Shown: piece after piece, positions 1 to 11,208 of the stretch | How the letters are laid out: every line of letters starts with the position of its first letter | How positions within the stretch are numbered: the stretch's first letter is position 1 | Source of the DNA: Pratylenchus scribneri | Lineage: Eukaryota > Nematoda > Chromadorea > Rhabditida > Pratylenchidae | Length of the DNA stretch: 64,000 nt | Assembly: GCA_030063045.1 (NCBI GenBank) | Contig: JAQSEB010000023.1 | Coordinates: 4,340,001-4,404,000 of the forward strand | Direction of reading: 5' to 3' | The notes under the pieces: model-generated | Told to the model about the DNA's origin: nothing | The model's database searches: none | The model's input: the letters and a program-made list of their open reading frames with translations, nothing else | Made by a program: the position numbers and the translations under genes

Positions 1-60
1 TTGAATGACACAAATCCAGTTTAATTTGATTAATTAAATTAATTTAAAATTAATTTTTAG

Positions 61-2275
61 TCCCACAAAAATGCAATGGATTGGGCCAATTTCTACAATG
101 CCTTAGCCCACGGCATTTCATATTGTGGTGGCTTTCCTGCCCGACTGTTTACGGCCACAACCCGAGAAGAAAATTTTCCATCGACGGTGAAGGCCGGTTT
201 ACTTTTGGCCGCAGGGCTGACTGGCTCCGTGCGGAATGCAATGAATTTGTATGATATTCACGCATTACTGACACAAAGTGATCGACATTTGGTCATTGCT
301 TTGTTGATTGGATGTGCGGCCGCGAGCCGGGGGACAAGCGAAGTTCATGTAAGTCAAAATACAAAAAAAAATACAAAATTAATATTTAGATTTACAAAAT
401 GATTGCCACTCATCTTCCATTCCTTCTCCAACCAACTTTGTGCGAATTCCGCATCGAATTGGTCATTCAAACGGCTGCCCTCGTTTCGTTGGGTCTTCTC
501 TTTGCGGAAACGGCCAATTACACTGTGTCCAGCCAACTTCTCAATCAAATGGCCTTGGAGGTGCCCTGCGAAAGTGATCAATCATTTGAACGGTATTCAT
601 TCGTTTTGGCTGCTGGAATGGCCATTGGCCTCATCAATTTGGGTATTTTTTTTTGCGAATTTAAAAATACTTAATATAATTTTTAATTAGCAAAAGGAAA
701 GGAAATTACGGACACGGAAATTCCAATCTCATTTTGGCCATCACTCAAAGATAGACTAGTCAAAATGTTGAATAGAGGAGAACGAAAACAAGCATATTTG
801 AATTATGATCGAATTCAATGCCCAGGGATGAGAATGGCCAATGGTCCGGGATGTTCAACATTGAGGAAATATGCTCCCGGCGGAATGGATGGAATTGCCG
901 AAAATAATAATGGTTTTTAAATCGATAATAATTAATTACATTAAATGACAAATTTAAGCCAATAATAATAATGGTGGTGCTGGCCAACAAGGAGGAGGAG
1001 GCGCAGGGGCAGCTGCCACAAATGCCGCAAATAACCACCAATCATTTTCGGGTGCCCCACATCGTGATTATTCCGGCATTGGCCATCCAACCTCTTCGCA
1101 TGTTCGCGAATTGCCCACACTGAATATTCATTTGACTGCGCCGGCAGCGGCCATTGCACTTGGGCTGATGTATTTACGAACGGGCGATGCATGGATTCGG
1201 GACACTCTCTCAATAAAGGACACATTCTATGAAATTGACAAAAATCGGTTAAAATTGATTAGTTCAATTATTCATTAAATTTAAATCAATTTAGACCGGA
1301 TATGTTAATGATTCGAACAATTTGCCGATGTTTGGTCGACTTTGACGATATCAAATCCAATAGGGAATGGGCCGAAACACAAATACCCGAAATTGTTCGA
1401 AAATATGTCAAACTTTATTTGGCCGTGAAAAACCGTGAGGATTTATGGTGGAATGGATTTGTTGAAATGGACACAGTGGCAAAGGCCTATTTTTATTGCC
1501 TAACCGGTGCCTGCCTTTCCATTTCACTTCGATTTGCATCCACCTGCGATGCTGGGGCATTGGAATCAATTGTGAGAGGGAAATATATTAATTTCGAATT
1601 TAAAATGCCAAATTTTAGTATCATTTATATGAATTGCTGCATGAAAAGACGACAAATTCGGAATATTCATGGTCTGGTTTGGTGGAAAAAGCTGGTCGAA
1701 ATTGTGTTCGGGCATGCCAAAATGTTTTGGCATTGTGCCTTGGATTGGTCAGTGAATTATAATTAATAAATTATTAAAATAAATTATTTTAATTTTAGGT
1801 GATGGCCGGCAGTGGCGATTTGCAAACGACTCGTCTTTTACGCAAAATTCGAAATTCAATTCCCGAAAATTTGGGCGGAATTCCACCAAAGGACAACTCC
1901 GTTCATAGTTTGCATGTTTCCGTCAATATGGCACTTGGCTTTCTTTATTTAGGCCATGGAAGGTAAAATTAATACATAATTACATTCAAAAATGAATTTT
2001 TTTATTTCAGATTTTGTTTCTCAAATTCGAATTTGGCCATTGCTTCGCTGGTCCTTTCGCTGTTTCCCCTCTTCCCACATTCAATCACCGATAATCGATT
2101 CTATTTTCAACCAATTCGTTTTTTATGGGTTTTGGCTGTGAAACCAAATTCAAAACAAATTCAACAAAAAATGAACAAAGAATCTCATCAAAAAATGGAG
2201 GATGAAGAATTGGTGGATTGCCCTCGCTGTGGACAAATAAAAATTACAAAAAATGACAAATTCATTTTCGATTAA
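61..2275 (+). CDS. mat-2: APC1, largest subunit of the anaphase-promoting complex (C-terminal part, cut by window edge)
   Basis: Exons 61-348, 390-642, 691-912, 959-1247, 1295-1571, 1619-1747, 1799-1962 and 2011-2275 join in phase through GT/AG introns and give 628 residues ending at TAA 2273-2275. The 5' exons lie outside the window. The protein carries the proteasome/cyclosome (PC) repeat region of APC1, with segments such as GLLLAAGLTG, RYSFVLAAGMAIGLINLG and APAAAIALGLMYLRTGD, then the conserved VMAGSGDL block near the C-terminus. In known biology APC1 is the scaffold of the nuclear ubiquitin ligase that targets securin and cyclin B. An Asn/Gly/Ala-rich insertion lies around 900-1030, where intron 912/959 interrupts an Asn run. 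The C-terminus ends in a CPRCGQ motif and a lysine-rich tail. Family assignment is confident; the symbol follows the C. elegans APC1 gene. Confidence 0.85.
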
Positions 2276-2625
2276 AAAATATTCATTTATTTTTATACTC
2301 CCTTATTAATAATACTCAGGATTGATTGTGCCCCCTTTTTTCATTATTTATTTGAATTTTGTTGTATAAAATTAAATTTGACATAATTTATACTGATTGA
2401 AAAAGTTGATGGATGGAAAGGAAGAATTAAAAATCAAAACAATTTTATGAAGAAAAATCTATATTTTTAGTCTGGATTTGAATAAAATTTTAAAATGGAC
2501 ACCGGATTTATATGGAGAGGGAGGGGAGTAAATAAAGGTGATTGATTTACTTGATTCGAATATATTTTTAATGCCCAAAATTTTTCCAAAATATTTTCTC
2601 CCATACAAATGTCATAATATTCATC
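2276..2625. other. intergenic spacer between convergent genes
   Basis: This AT-rich stretch separates the 3' ends of APC1 (+) and the tail-anchored gene (-). It holds several AATAAA-like strings that could serve as polyadenylation signals, and nothing else that I can support. Confidence 0.6.
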
Positions 2626-3953
2626 TCAATAATTGTAACTGAGCAAATAGAGAAGAAGCAGAAAGAAAGCGATAGGGAAGAAAAGGAGTGTGAAGGTGAT
2701 TATGGCCAAAGCACGACGGCGACGGGCCAATTCTGCATACGGATCGGAAATGATGAGCACTGGGCCGGACATAGCATGTTCTAAAAAAAAAGAAATGGGT
2801 AAATGAAAAGACCCTAAATTTAGTTAAAATAAGAAAAAAGAGTGTCAATGCAATGACTTAAGTAAGGGCCTTTCCTATTCGTCCTACTGTACGCCCACTT
2901 TTTGCCTAATCGCCCTCTGTCACCCTATCAATCAAATATTGCCCCAATCTACCTTTTTAAGCCCATCCTTTTTCCTCCCCTGCAACTGATGTCTTTTACC
3001 CTTCATAATAAAATTTTCCCGCACAATTAATATAATTTAAAAGTGGAATTCCCTTATCTTTATCCCTTTCATTGGACCATTTGGATTTTGGAGCTTAGAC
3101 CTACGGCGAAGGCTGGGGGTGAGTCTAAGCCCGGCTCTCGATCCTAAACCACTTTAGCCCTAGATTAGGACTAAAGAGTTTAACCCTCCAAGGGATTTAA
3201 TTTTGAAATGGGAGGATAAGAATTTGAATTATTACCGGCACATTGGCCATTTGGCCCTTGACGAATCAGAACAGCCGGCATTCCATTTAGCACAGTGGAA
3301 TCAATGATATAGGCGGCTGGCACATTATGTTGTTGTTGTTGATGAACATTTTGGTGGGATTGGATGCCATTTTGTTGTGGTGCAGCATAGCATGGAGCGG
3401 GGTAAATGCCCGGCGGATAAACGGTGGAATAGATGGGCGGCGGTGATTGTTGATTGGTTGAGTGAGGAGGAGAGGGTGGTTGTGGATGATGGTCGGCCAA
3501 TTCAATTGGCACTTTCCCATTGGCCATATCCTCCTCCTTCTCTTCTCCACCACATTTTCCATCATCACAAATGTCCGTTGGCAACAAATTTATGGCCGAA
3601 AGTGGATATGGACTGAGAGGCGGCGGTGATGAATTTATGTGGTTGGCCGACAAATTCCCATCATTTTCTTTTCCCTTTTCGGCATCATTTGTTTCGCCGA
3701 TTGATTCCGCCGAAGGCAATTCCATGGATCCTTTTTTGGGCTTTTGTTTTCCCTCATTATCAATCATTTCGCCGTCGTCTTCTTCGTCAATTGAGAATCC
3801 ATGGGTCAAGGAATAGAAGGCAGGTTGATTGGAAATTGAGGATTTGCCATTTCGACGTGGAATTGGCGGTGGCATTGCACCAATGTCGATTTCATCAAAA
3901 GAATCACCGCCAATTTGGGGACAATGCGGAGGGGTGGTGGAAATGTTGGCCAT
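2626..3953 (-). CDS. proline-rich protein with PPxY motif and C-terminal membrane anchor
   Basis: Exon 1 runs 3953-3236 and exon 2 runs 2780-2626. The intron is phase 1, with donor G|GTAATA and a T9AG acceptor. The product is about 290 residues. The N-terminal 240 residues are low-complexity, rich in Pro, Ser, Asp/Glu and Gln, with PPPIPRR near residue 30, an acidic stretch and PPPIYS (a PPxY WW-domain ligand) in the second half. The second exon encodes ISDPYAELARRRR followed by about 25 hydrophobic residues and a six-residue tail, so the protein should be tail-anchored with its bulk in the cytosol. The family is unknown to me. The same architecture recurs at 23967-25561, 27800-28829 and, shorter, 63329-63772. 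An adaptor for a NEDD4-type ligase is only inference from PPxY. Confidence 0.75.
2850..3010. repeat. dispersed repeat copy, about 150 bp (partner at 52205-52365)
   Basis: The stretch from about 2870, including CCTTTCCTATTC, CCTACTGTAC, CCACTTTTTGCC and ATCAATCAAATATTGCCCC, matches 52205-52365 with scattered substitutions and no reading frame. It lies inside the first intron/5' part of the flanking tail-anchored gene's intron (2781-3235). It looks like an old non-coding mobile-element fragment of unknown class. Confidence 0.7.
3093..3180. repeat. pair of short inverted repeats (hairpins) in an intron
   Basis: GCTTAGAC is followed about 20 bases later by GTCTAAGC, and CTTTAG...CTAAAG follows close by. 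The segment is GC-richer than its surroundings and lies in the intron of the tail-anchored gene. It may be the edge of an inserted element. Confidence 0.45.
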
Positions 3954-5601
3954 TTTACTTCATATATTTGTGAAATTTGTTTTGATGGAAAACTGGCTTA
4001 AATTAAAAGGCAGTGAATTTAATGCCGGGAAATGAAGTGCTTTTAGATTCGTAAATGCTACTTAAGGTGTTTTGGACCTTCGATAATCCGTCAATAGACA
4101 GATTTAAAATCTTTTAATGAAACAAAATTCAAAACATTTCAATTTATGACGACATTTATAAAGGGATTAGGAGGGTTCTTCTGCCTAAGGAATAACTAAA
4201 AGAAATTTTTATAATAAACCCTAAAATTGGACCAAAAATGACGAAGGAAAGATTGAGTGAATATTGCGCGGATTTAGCTTATATGTTGGATGGATAAATG
4301 AAAAAGTAAAGGGATGAATTTATTTGAATGGATGGAAAATGAATTTGAGAAATGAAATGGATGGAAAAGCATGGATGGATGGATGGATGGAATATGGGCC
4401 CATTGGCCATTGGGGAGGGGGGGGGGGGGGGGGGGGGGATTTGCCGCTCGCCGAGGATGCTCTGCTTTTTTGCGTGGATATTTGGTGGAGGGGGGATGTT
4501 ATCCTTTTTGGCCAACTATTCCCTCTACTTTCATCAAATGGCCCTCCATTCCATATTGCTATTTGGTTGCCATCCAATTTCCATGAATTCCTTCCATTCC
4601 CCTCCACTCATTCTTTACTCACCTGTCCTCCCCAAATCCGTAAATCTTTATTCAAATCCCTCACTTCCACTCCCTCCTGTCCTCGCGTTGATGTAAATCG
4701 GGAGTTGGGGCCGAATAGTGAACCCCGAAACGGTTGTATGGAAACAATAACAAATATGATAGAAAAAAAAACAGTTAAAATTGAATTCCATAATTGTTGC
4801 TGATTCATTTCAACAAAATAATGGAATTCATATCAAAATGAAAATAATAGCAAACAAAAAAATGAACTTTACAATTTGAGGGACTTCTCTTCTCATCAAT
4901 AACCTCAAGGAATTTATGATGTATTTTAAGGGATTTTATTTGGAGAATTGGTTTGATTTAAAAGGTTAGCCCTTAAAATCGCTAAAAGATGGTTAAAATG
5001 GAAATTAAAATAATCAACAGAGAATTTACAACAATCATTCAATTTATGGCCAATTTGTCTCTATTCTCATTCATTCTTTGTCTCTTTGTTTGGGAGAAGA
5101 TTGCGCATAGCACAAAAGAGTAGGCAAATAATCCACCCAATGGATGTTTCCTCTTTTTGGATTAAATGAATTCTGAATAAAAAATATTCTATTCATTTTG
5201 ATCGATGAAGACAACTCGAAATAGAAATAGATAATAAGACCAGAAATCAATCCAAATTCCAAATGGAAGGATTTAAAATTTAAATGAAAAGCTGGGTAAA
5301 TAAAGAAAGAAAAAGTGTTAATGGCCAAAAATAGTCCAAAACAATCATTCCATCTGATTAAAGTTGATATTGGCTTTTATCCTTCCAAAAAGCACAATGG
5401 AAAATGGAAATATTATTGGCTAAATAAATTAATAAAAATTTATTGCTCAATTTCAAATAAAATTAGAAAAGGCTTTTGGAATTTGATCATTTAATTTGAA
5501 TTCCCTCATTCCCATTTGTTGATGAATTCTATTGTTCATTTGGTTGTTGTTGATTTTCACCTTTTAAACAATTGTTCTTTAATAAATTTAATTAATTCCA
5601 T
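3954..5601. other. intergenic region with a 22-G tract
   Basis: No supported gene. A GATG microsatellite lies around 4371-4390 and is followed by an uninterrupted run of 22 G at 4417-4438. The reading frames crossing the G run are polyglycine artefacts. Confidence 0.6.
4417..4438. repeat. mono-G tract, 22 bases
   Basis: Uninterrupted run of 22 G in an AT-rich spacer. One of seven runs of 17 or more in the window. Confidence 0.95.
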
Positions 5602-6326
5602 TTACTCACAATTTGTAGATTGCTGATCTTCCAGCGAAACACAATATCCTGTTGTAGGTGTTTGACCATTTCCAATTTGATAGAAACAAAATTCGCCATC
5701 TTCACATCCAACTAAATTATCAAAATTAAACATAACAATTCCTTCCCCTTTCTCCAATTCGAATGAGAATTTCAAATCGGAAAACTGACAACCAAAACCA
5801 ATTTGGCTATTATAGCATGACTGGCGATTGAGCACCATACATTGTTGTTGTTGTTGTGGTAGTGGTGGTGGGGGTTGTTGTCCCCCAGGAAAAGCAGGTG
5901 CCACATTTGTCATTGGTAACCGCACACATATTTCTCCTTTTTGGCATGTTTTATCACCACCTAAAAAGCTATGCCACAGGTTTTTTGTTGGTTAATTTGC
6001 CAACAAAAATATTGGCCCATCCAATGGACTTTATCCCACGAATGGCAAAATTAAGAAATAGCCAATATTAATTTAATTCATTTTCCAATATATGCTTTTC
6101 CCAACTAACATTTAATTTGGGCTTGACTTGATGGAGGATGAGGAACTGAAGGCGATGCATTCAATGGAATTGATTTGTTGTTTTGTTGATTTTTTTTTTG
6201 GCAAAATCCAAGTTGTGGGATGCAGTATGAATTATTTGGGCATGTAAAGCTTGGATGGGTGCAATTGACTGGATTTTCTTGGCCAAAACAAATTGGTAGA
6301 AGAAGAAAGGGAAGAAGAAAAAGCAT
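5602..6326 (-). CDS. small secreted cysteine-rich protein (paralogue 1)
   Basis: Exon 1 is 6326-6110 and exon 2 is 5960-5602, with a phase-1 intron using donor GTTAGT and acceptor CTTTTTAG. The product is about 191 residues. It begins with a strong signal peptide (MLFLLPFLLLPICFG) and continues NCTHPSFTCPNNSYC then CGDKTCQKGEICV, two cysteine clusters of similar spacing. A Pro/Gln-rich linker and a C-terminal half with six or more further cysteines follow. The first ATG of the paralogue is ATA here, so the second ATG is used. The stop is TAA 5602-5604; a GTGAGT overlapping the last cysteine codon could be a further donor, so the extreme C-terminus is uncertain. I cannot name the family. It is extracellular by inference from the signal peptide. 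Confidence 0.75.
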
Positions 6327-6597
6327 TGAATTAAAGGAGGATATTTTTTGTTAGTTGAAATGGATTAGAAGGGAATAATTCTTTTCAAAATTGGTTCTTT
6401 TTTTATATTGACGAATGTCCCCAGCAAATTGTGATTTGATACCGTTTTTCCTTCATTCATGAAAAACTTTCCATTTTATTCAATTTTATTTGTGGTTGAT
6501 TCATCGAAAATGAATAGAAAAATTTGAAAATAATCAAAAAAAAATGAATCAAAAAATGGAAAGATGTCTTCGTGTTTTCATGGCTGGGGATTGAACT

Positions 6598-7408
6598 TCA
6601 CACATTGTTATTGTTGTGCTGGCTGTTGCCCTCCAGCAGACAAAGGCCCACATTTGGCAATGGTAGCAGCCGCACACATTTTTCGCCTTTTTGGCAAGTT
6701 TTATCGCCACCTAAAAAGAATGTGTCCGTATCCGTACTCCGTAGTTCTTTTTGGTACTTGTCTAGTTTAATTTGCCAAAAAATACCATATAACCTCTTTT
6801 AATTCCTCAAGGGGAATTATTTTTCAACCTCTTAAAAATTGGGAAAATTAAAGGCTTAATTCCTTAATTTATGGACATTTTTGAACAAATTAAAGCGGAT
6901 TTTGTAGAGCTTTAGTAAACTAAGAAAATGGAAAAAAATTTAAGATTTCATCCTATCAGGAGCTATGGGTGCTCAAATTCGAAAATGAGGAACTATTAGA
7001 GGAGAGGGTGGGGTATTAAAAGAGGTTTTATGGTGGAAGTTCATCCCAAAAAATGCTTATTAATTTTAGAATGATAAAAGTGAGAAATAGGCCAAATTAG
7101 TTTCATTCATTTAGACCATTTCATTAGTGCTAAAATTGCAATGTTTTTCCCAACTAACATTGAATTTTGACTTGACTTGATGGATTTCGATTAGGATGGG
7201 GTGATGGAGTCAATGGAGGCGATGGAGTCGAAGTGTCGTTTTGTTGATTTATCATTTGGCAAAATCCAAGTTCTGGGATGCAATATGTATTTAGTGGGCA
7301 TTGAAAACTTGGAAGAGTGCAATTTATCGGTTTTTCTTGGCCAGAACAAATTGTTGGAAGAAGGATTAGGAATAGAAGGAGGAACAGCATTGAATTAAAG
7401 AAGGACAT
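6598..7408 (-). CDS. small secreted cysteine-rich protein (paralogue 2, 3' end decayed)
   Basis: Exon 1 is 7408-7159 and exon 2 is 6710-6598, with the same phase-1 intron, donor GTTAGT and acceptor as its neighbour at 5602-6326. The product is about 120 residues: a signal peptide, NCTLPSFQCPLNTYC, then CGDKTCQKGEKCVRL, closely matching paralogue 1. After that the frame leaves the family frame and ends at TGA 6598-6600. In the frame equivalent to paralogue 1 the DNA is still recognisable (a CAA run, then TGT, then AAT and CAG codons), but it carries in-frame TAA and TGA. The C-terminal cysteine-rich half is therefore lost. It may be a short functional variant or an early pseudogene. The 1.1 kb pitch between the two copies suggests tandem duplication. 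Confidence 0.65.
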
Positions 7409-7705
7409 TTTTTGTTGGTTGAATTATGAAAATATGGATATGGATTAGAGAGAAATAATTCTTTTCAAAATTTGTTCCCTTTTTATAATGCCCCCAGCAA
7501 ATTGTGATTTGATACCGTTTTTTCCTTCATTCATGAAAAACTTCCAATTTCCATTATATTCAATTTTATTTGTGAATGATTCATAGAAAATAAAGCAAAA
7601 AAAAAATGAAAATAGTAAAAAATGAAAGGGAATTCGTGTTTTCAATGTATCAATTTGTGGTCTTTTATTGTTCATCCATTTCATTTTGAGTCATAAATTG
7701 TCCAT

Positions 7706-8278
7706 TCATTGGCAAATGAATTCGGTTGGCCATTCTCCTTGATTTGTTAATTGTTTGCATTTTTGGATTGGAAGGCAATGCAACAAATTGCATCCAATGC
7801 AATCCAATTGGCCCGGATTCATCGTTGAGCAAACCGGCAATTCCCCAATTCCTCTCAGACTTCTTTTTATTCGTCCCATTTTTCGGCATTCAAATCGACG
7901 AATTCCAAATGCATTCGGCTCCGCCTGGACACATTTCAATCCTTTAGTGCATTCAATGCCCGGTTCATTGCAGGGAAGACATTCCTCCGGTTCATTTTTG
8001 GATTCTTGTTGGATACAAATTTGCGGCACATGATCGGCCCTGATGGGCAAAAATGAAGCGGAAATGAACTAAAGTAGAGAAAATGGATTTAGGAATGAAA
8101 CAATTTTTATTTCGCAAAAGAAATTTGAGGAATTTTCAACTAAAATAGAGAAAATTATGATTTCAATATAGTAGAATAATTAAAAATTGATTTGATCTTA
8201 ATTAAATTTTATTCCAAATTATTTTGCTAAACTCACCAACAAAATGTCAATGTAAATAAAAGGGAGAGAAAAATCCAT
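7706..8278 (-). CDS. small secreted cysteine-rich protein with internally duplicated Cys cluster
   Basis: Exon 1 is 8278-8237 (14 codons) and exon 2 is 8068-7706; the intron is phase 0 with donor GTGAGT and acceptor CTTTAG. The spliced product is about 134 residues. The signal peptide is itself split by the intron: MDFSLPFIYIDILL plus FISASFLPIRA. The mature part contains CLPCNEPGIECTKGLKC and later CIGCNLLHCLPIQKC, two related clusters separated by a basic linker (GRIKRSLRG). It is the third member of a same-strand array of secreted proteins but aligns poorly with the 5602 and 6598 genes apart from cysteine density. Function is unknown; it is extracellular by inference. Confidence 0.7.
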
Positions 8279-8561
8279 TTGTTTTTTGGTTTCTTTCGAA
8301 ATTGAAGGAATGGGAAAATGTGCTTAAAATGGAAAAAGGAGACCACAAAAAACATAAACAAAAATACAATGAATCATTTGACCATTTTTTGTGGCTTTTA
8401 GCCTCTTTAGGATATTTAAATATAAGATGGAAAGGCATAATTTATTCAATTTATTAAAAAAATATCAATTTGATTCCTTTTAATTTATGAAAATGATACA
8501 AAATAAAAAAAAATCATCAAATCATTATTCGCCTTTTAGCCATTTTCCAAAATTAATTTCT

Positions 8562-8863
8562 TCAACGTCTACGTTTCACTGTAAAAATATGAGAATAAAT
8601 TTATTTATGGAAATTGGGTGAAATATTCACTGACCTCCACATCCGGCACAATTGCCCGTTGGACATCCGCCGCCACCGCCAGCCGCAAGGGCAGCCACAA
8701 TAGCCGCTGGATCATCGGCAATTGCTACATCGCCGCCATCCGGCGGAGCACCCAAAGGGCCGAACATGAAGGATTGGCCAGGAACGGTGAAAAAGCAAAT
8801 GAGGGAAATTGAGAGGAGCAAAACGGGGAAAATGGGCAAAATATTTCGACGGATTTGGACCAT
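8562..8863 (-). CDS. 82-residue secreted or signal-anchored Gly/Ala-rich peptide
   Basis: Exon 1 is 8863-8635 and exon 2 is 8578-8562; the intron is phase 1 with donor GTCAGT and acceptor TTTTTACAG. The product starts with a basic residue cluster and a long hydrophobic core (LPIFPVLLLSISLICFFTV), then FMFGPLGAPPDGG, an Ala-rich stretch, GGGGGCPTGNCAGCG and a basic end VKRRR encoded by the tiny second exon. Reading exon 1 through without splicing changes only the last residues. The CPTGNCAGC cluster could bind metal or form disulfides. The family is unknown. Confidence 0.6.
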
Positions 8864-11187
8864 TTTTAGAAGGAGAAGTTCAATTTTTGTTTATGGAAAA
8901 TCATTCCCCGGAAATTGGCCATTTATAGGTAAATTTTTGGATGGGGGCGGATGAGTTAACTTTGTTGATGAGAATGTGGAACTGTGAAATCGGAAACCAA
9001 TTGAGGGAAAAACAAACAAATTTTGGATGGTGCAATTTTGGGGTAGAAGGAAAACAAAATTATTAGAAAATTTGCTTTTATTGCGCGACAATCCACCACC
9101 AAAACAATTTGAAGAGGCCTTTTTCCTCAGATGTTCCATTGGCTTAATTATTTATTATTGTATCATTCATAATTGGCCAGTCAAATCATCATAAAATGTT
9201 TTCCACCCTTAATTGGTTATTTATTCTCTTTTTCAATTGAATTGCACTAATAAGCCAAAATTGGTTCAATGGAAAAAAGAAGACGAATAAAATAGGAACA
9301 ATTATTAATTAACTCAAAATATATTTGAGTTGATATAGGTAATTGTTTTTTAATGTAATGCATATTTTGGTATCATTATTGAATCAAAAATGTTTTTTAA
9401 CCATTTTTTCTCATAACAAAACATGTTGATTACTAGGCGAATTGAGTCGTTTTTTTAGAAAATTCAATTCGAAAAAACAAAATTGAATGAATGAAAAACA
9501 AAATTAATCCAAAATGTCAATTCAAAGTGGAAGCCAATATTCATTTGTTTTTGTTTGGAATTTGGATTTTGGACTTTTTCCCCAAATTTTTTTCCCGCAC
9601 TTTATTTTTTAATCCAATTCCATTTTCCCTTTTCTCCTCCAAATTATATATCTACAAATTTGGGCTTTTATCCTTAATTATTTCCATTTTATATTATTTT
9701 GAATTCAAATTTGCATGAAAATATCGGAAATGACAAATTCTTTCTTTCATCTAAAAGGCAAAAGCCACAATCTCTTCATCACCCACCCAAATGCAAATTT
9801 GCAATTTAACTAAAATTGAAAGGGGCTGGAGGGCATTTGGGCATGATAAGAAGGTAAATTGGCAATTTGGCCAAAGGAAAATGGCCAATTTCTAATGGCC
9901 AAAAGAAGGGAGGATTCCCCCCATTTTCTTTTCTCCCAACTTCCTTCATATTCCTTCCATTAATTCTATTTTTATATTTAATTGCCAATTTCCCCCAATT
10001 CCATTGCGCTCATTTCCATTCCCAAATTCCCATCAATTCCTTCAATTTTCCTCATTTTTTGGTCAAGCCAATTTTCCCTATTTTTGGCCTATTTATTCAG
10101 CATTACTCTTTTTTCCTCAATAAATATTCTTCAAAAATTGGCCAAATTATTCTGTCCGTTTTGGCTACATTTTCTCTCATTTTTCCCATTTTGGATAACT
10201 TGCAGTCAATTGGAAAATGACCAAATAAATCAACCAAAATAATTTTTGCTCATTAGCCTAAAATTCAATAAATTAAATGAGCTAAATTTTTGTAGAATTC
10301 AAAATTTGAGGAATGGATTATTTTTGATAATTTTACTAAATTTCAATTCAATTAATTCCTTTTTGGGAATATTTAATTCCATTAGATTACTTATGCCTTC
10401 TCATCGTAATAAAAATTCCCTTCTAAAATATTATTTTTTTTATTAATTTAAATTGTATTTTTGATATTTTGGTTTCAGGATTTTCCCCATTCAATCTCCC
10501 ACTCTCATTTATAAAAGCCTCATATTTTCTTCATTCCAATGACATGAAAAAAGAATAGGCCCAATTAATGATGCCTTTTTTTTCTTTTTTTGGCCAAATC
10601 CAATTTCCTCTGTGGCCAAGTTTAAAAATCAAGAAGCATCACAAAAAAGCATCATTCCTCTCCCCCCCACCCTTTTGAATGGCCAAAATTTCTCCATACA
10701 AAAATGTTCCAAATTTAAGTTGCCTTTTTTGCTCTGCTGGATATCTTCGATCTTTCATTTATAAAATTGGCTTCTCTTCCTCAATTTCCCTTCATCTTTT
10801 GCCATTCTCCAGCAGCCTTTCCCAGCCCAACTTTCTTCCATCATTGGCATTTTTGCCCCAAATCTATTCTTGGATTTTTAGGCAAAAAGCGTGGCATATG
10901 CCTTCTTTGCCTTCTTTTCTTCCATTCATCCGTTGAATTCCTTCCAAATTCCCTTGAGGCCTTCTCATCTTCGTCAAAATTTCATTCATTTGGCTTCAAA
11001 AGAGACATCAAAAATCGCCGATTCCTTTCCCATCGTCATTTTCCATTCATTCAACATTAATCCATCGGCAACTTTCCTTTGAATAATTCCTCATCGTGGT
11101 GAATAATAATCACACAAATGGCCTCATTCATTCCCCCACATTCATTAATCCAAATTTCCATTATTCCCGTCCATTGCCGAGAATAAT

Positions 11188-11208
11188 CCCCCCCCCCCCC
11201 CCCCCCCC
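11188..11208. repeat. mono-C tract, 21 bases
   Basis: Uninterrupted C run in the pyrimidine-rich desert upstream of the GPCR gene. Confidence 0.95.

Noticed and set aside
4324..4803. 159-codon frame crossing the 22-G tract, apparently Gly-rich protein
   Set aside because: The glycine run is the homopolymer itself, both strands are open, and there is no signal peptide or splice partner.
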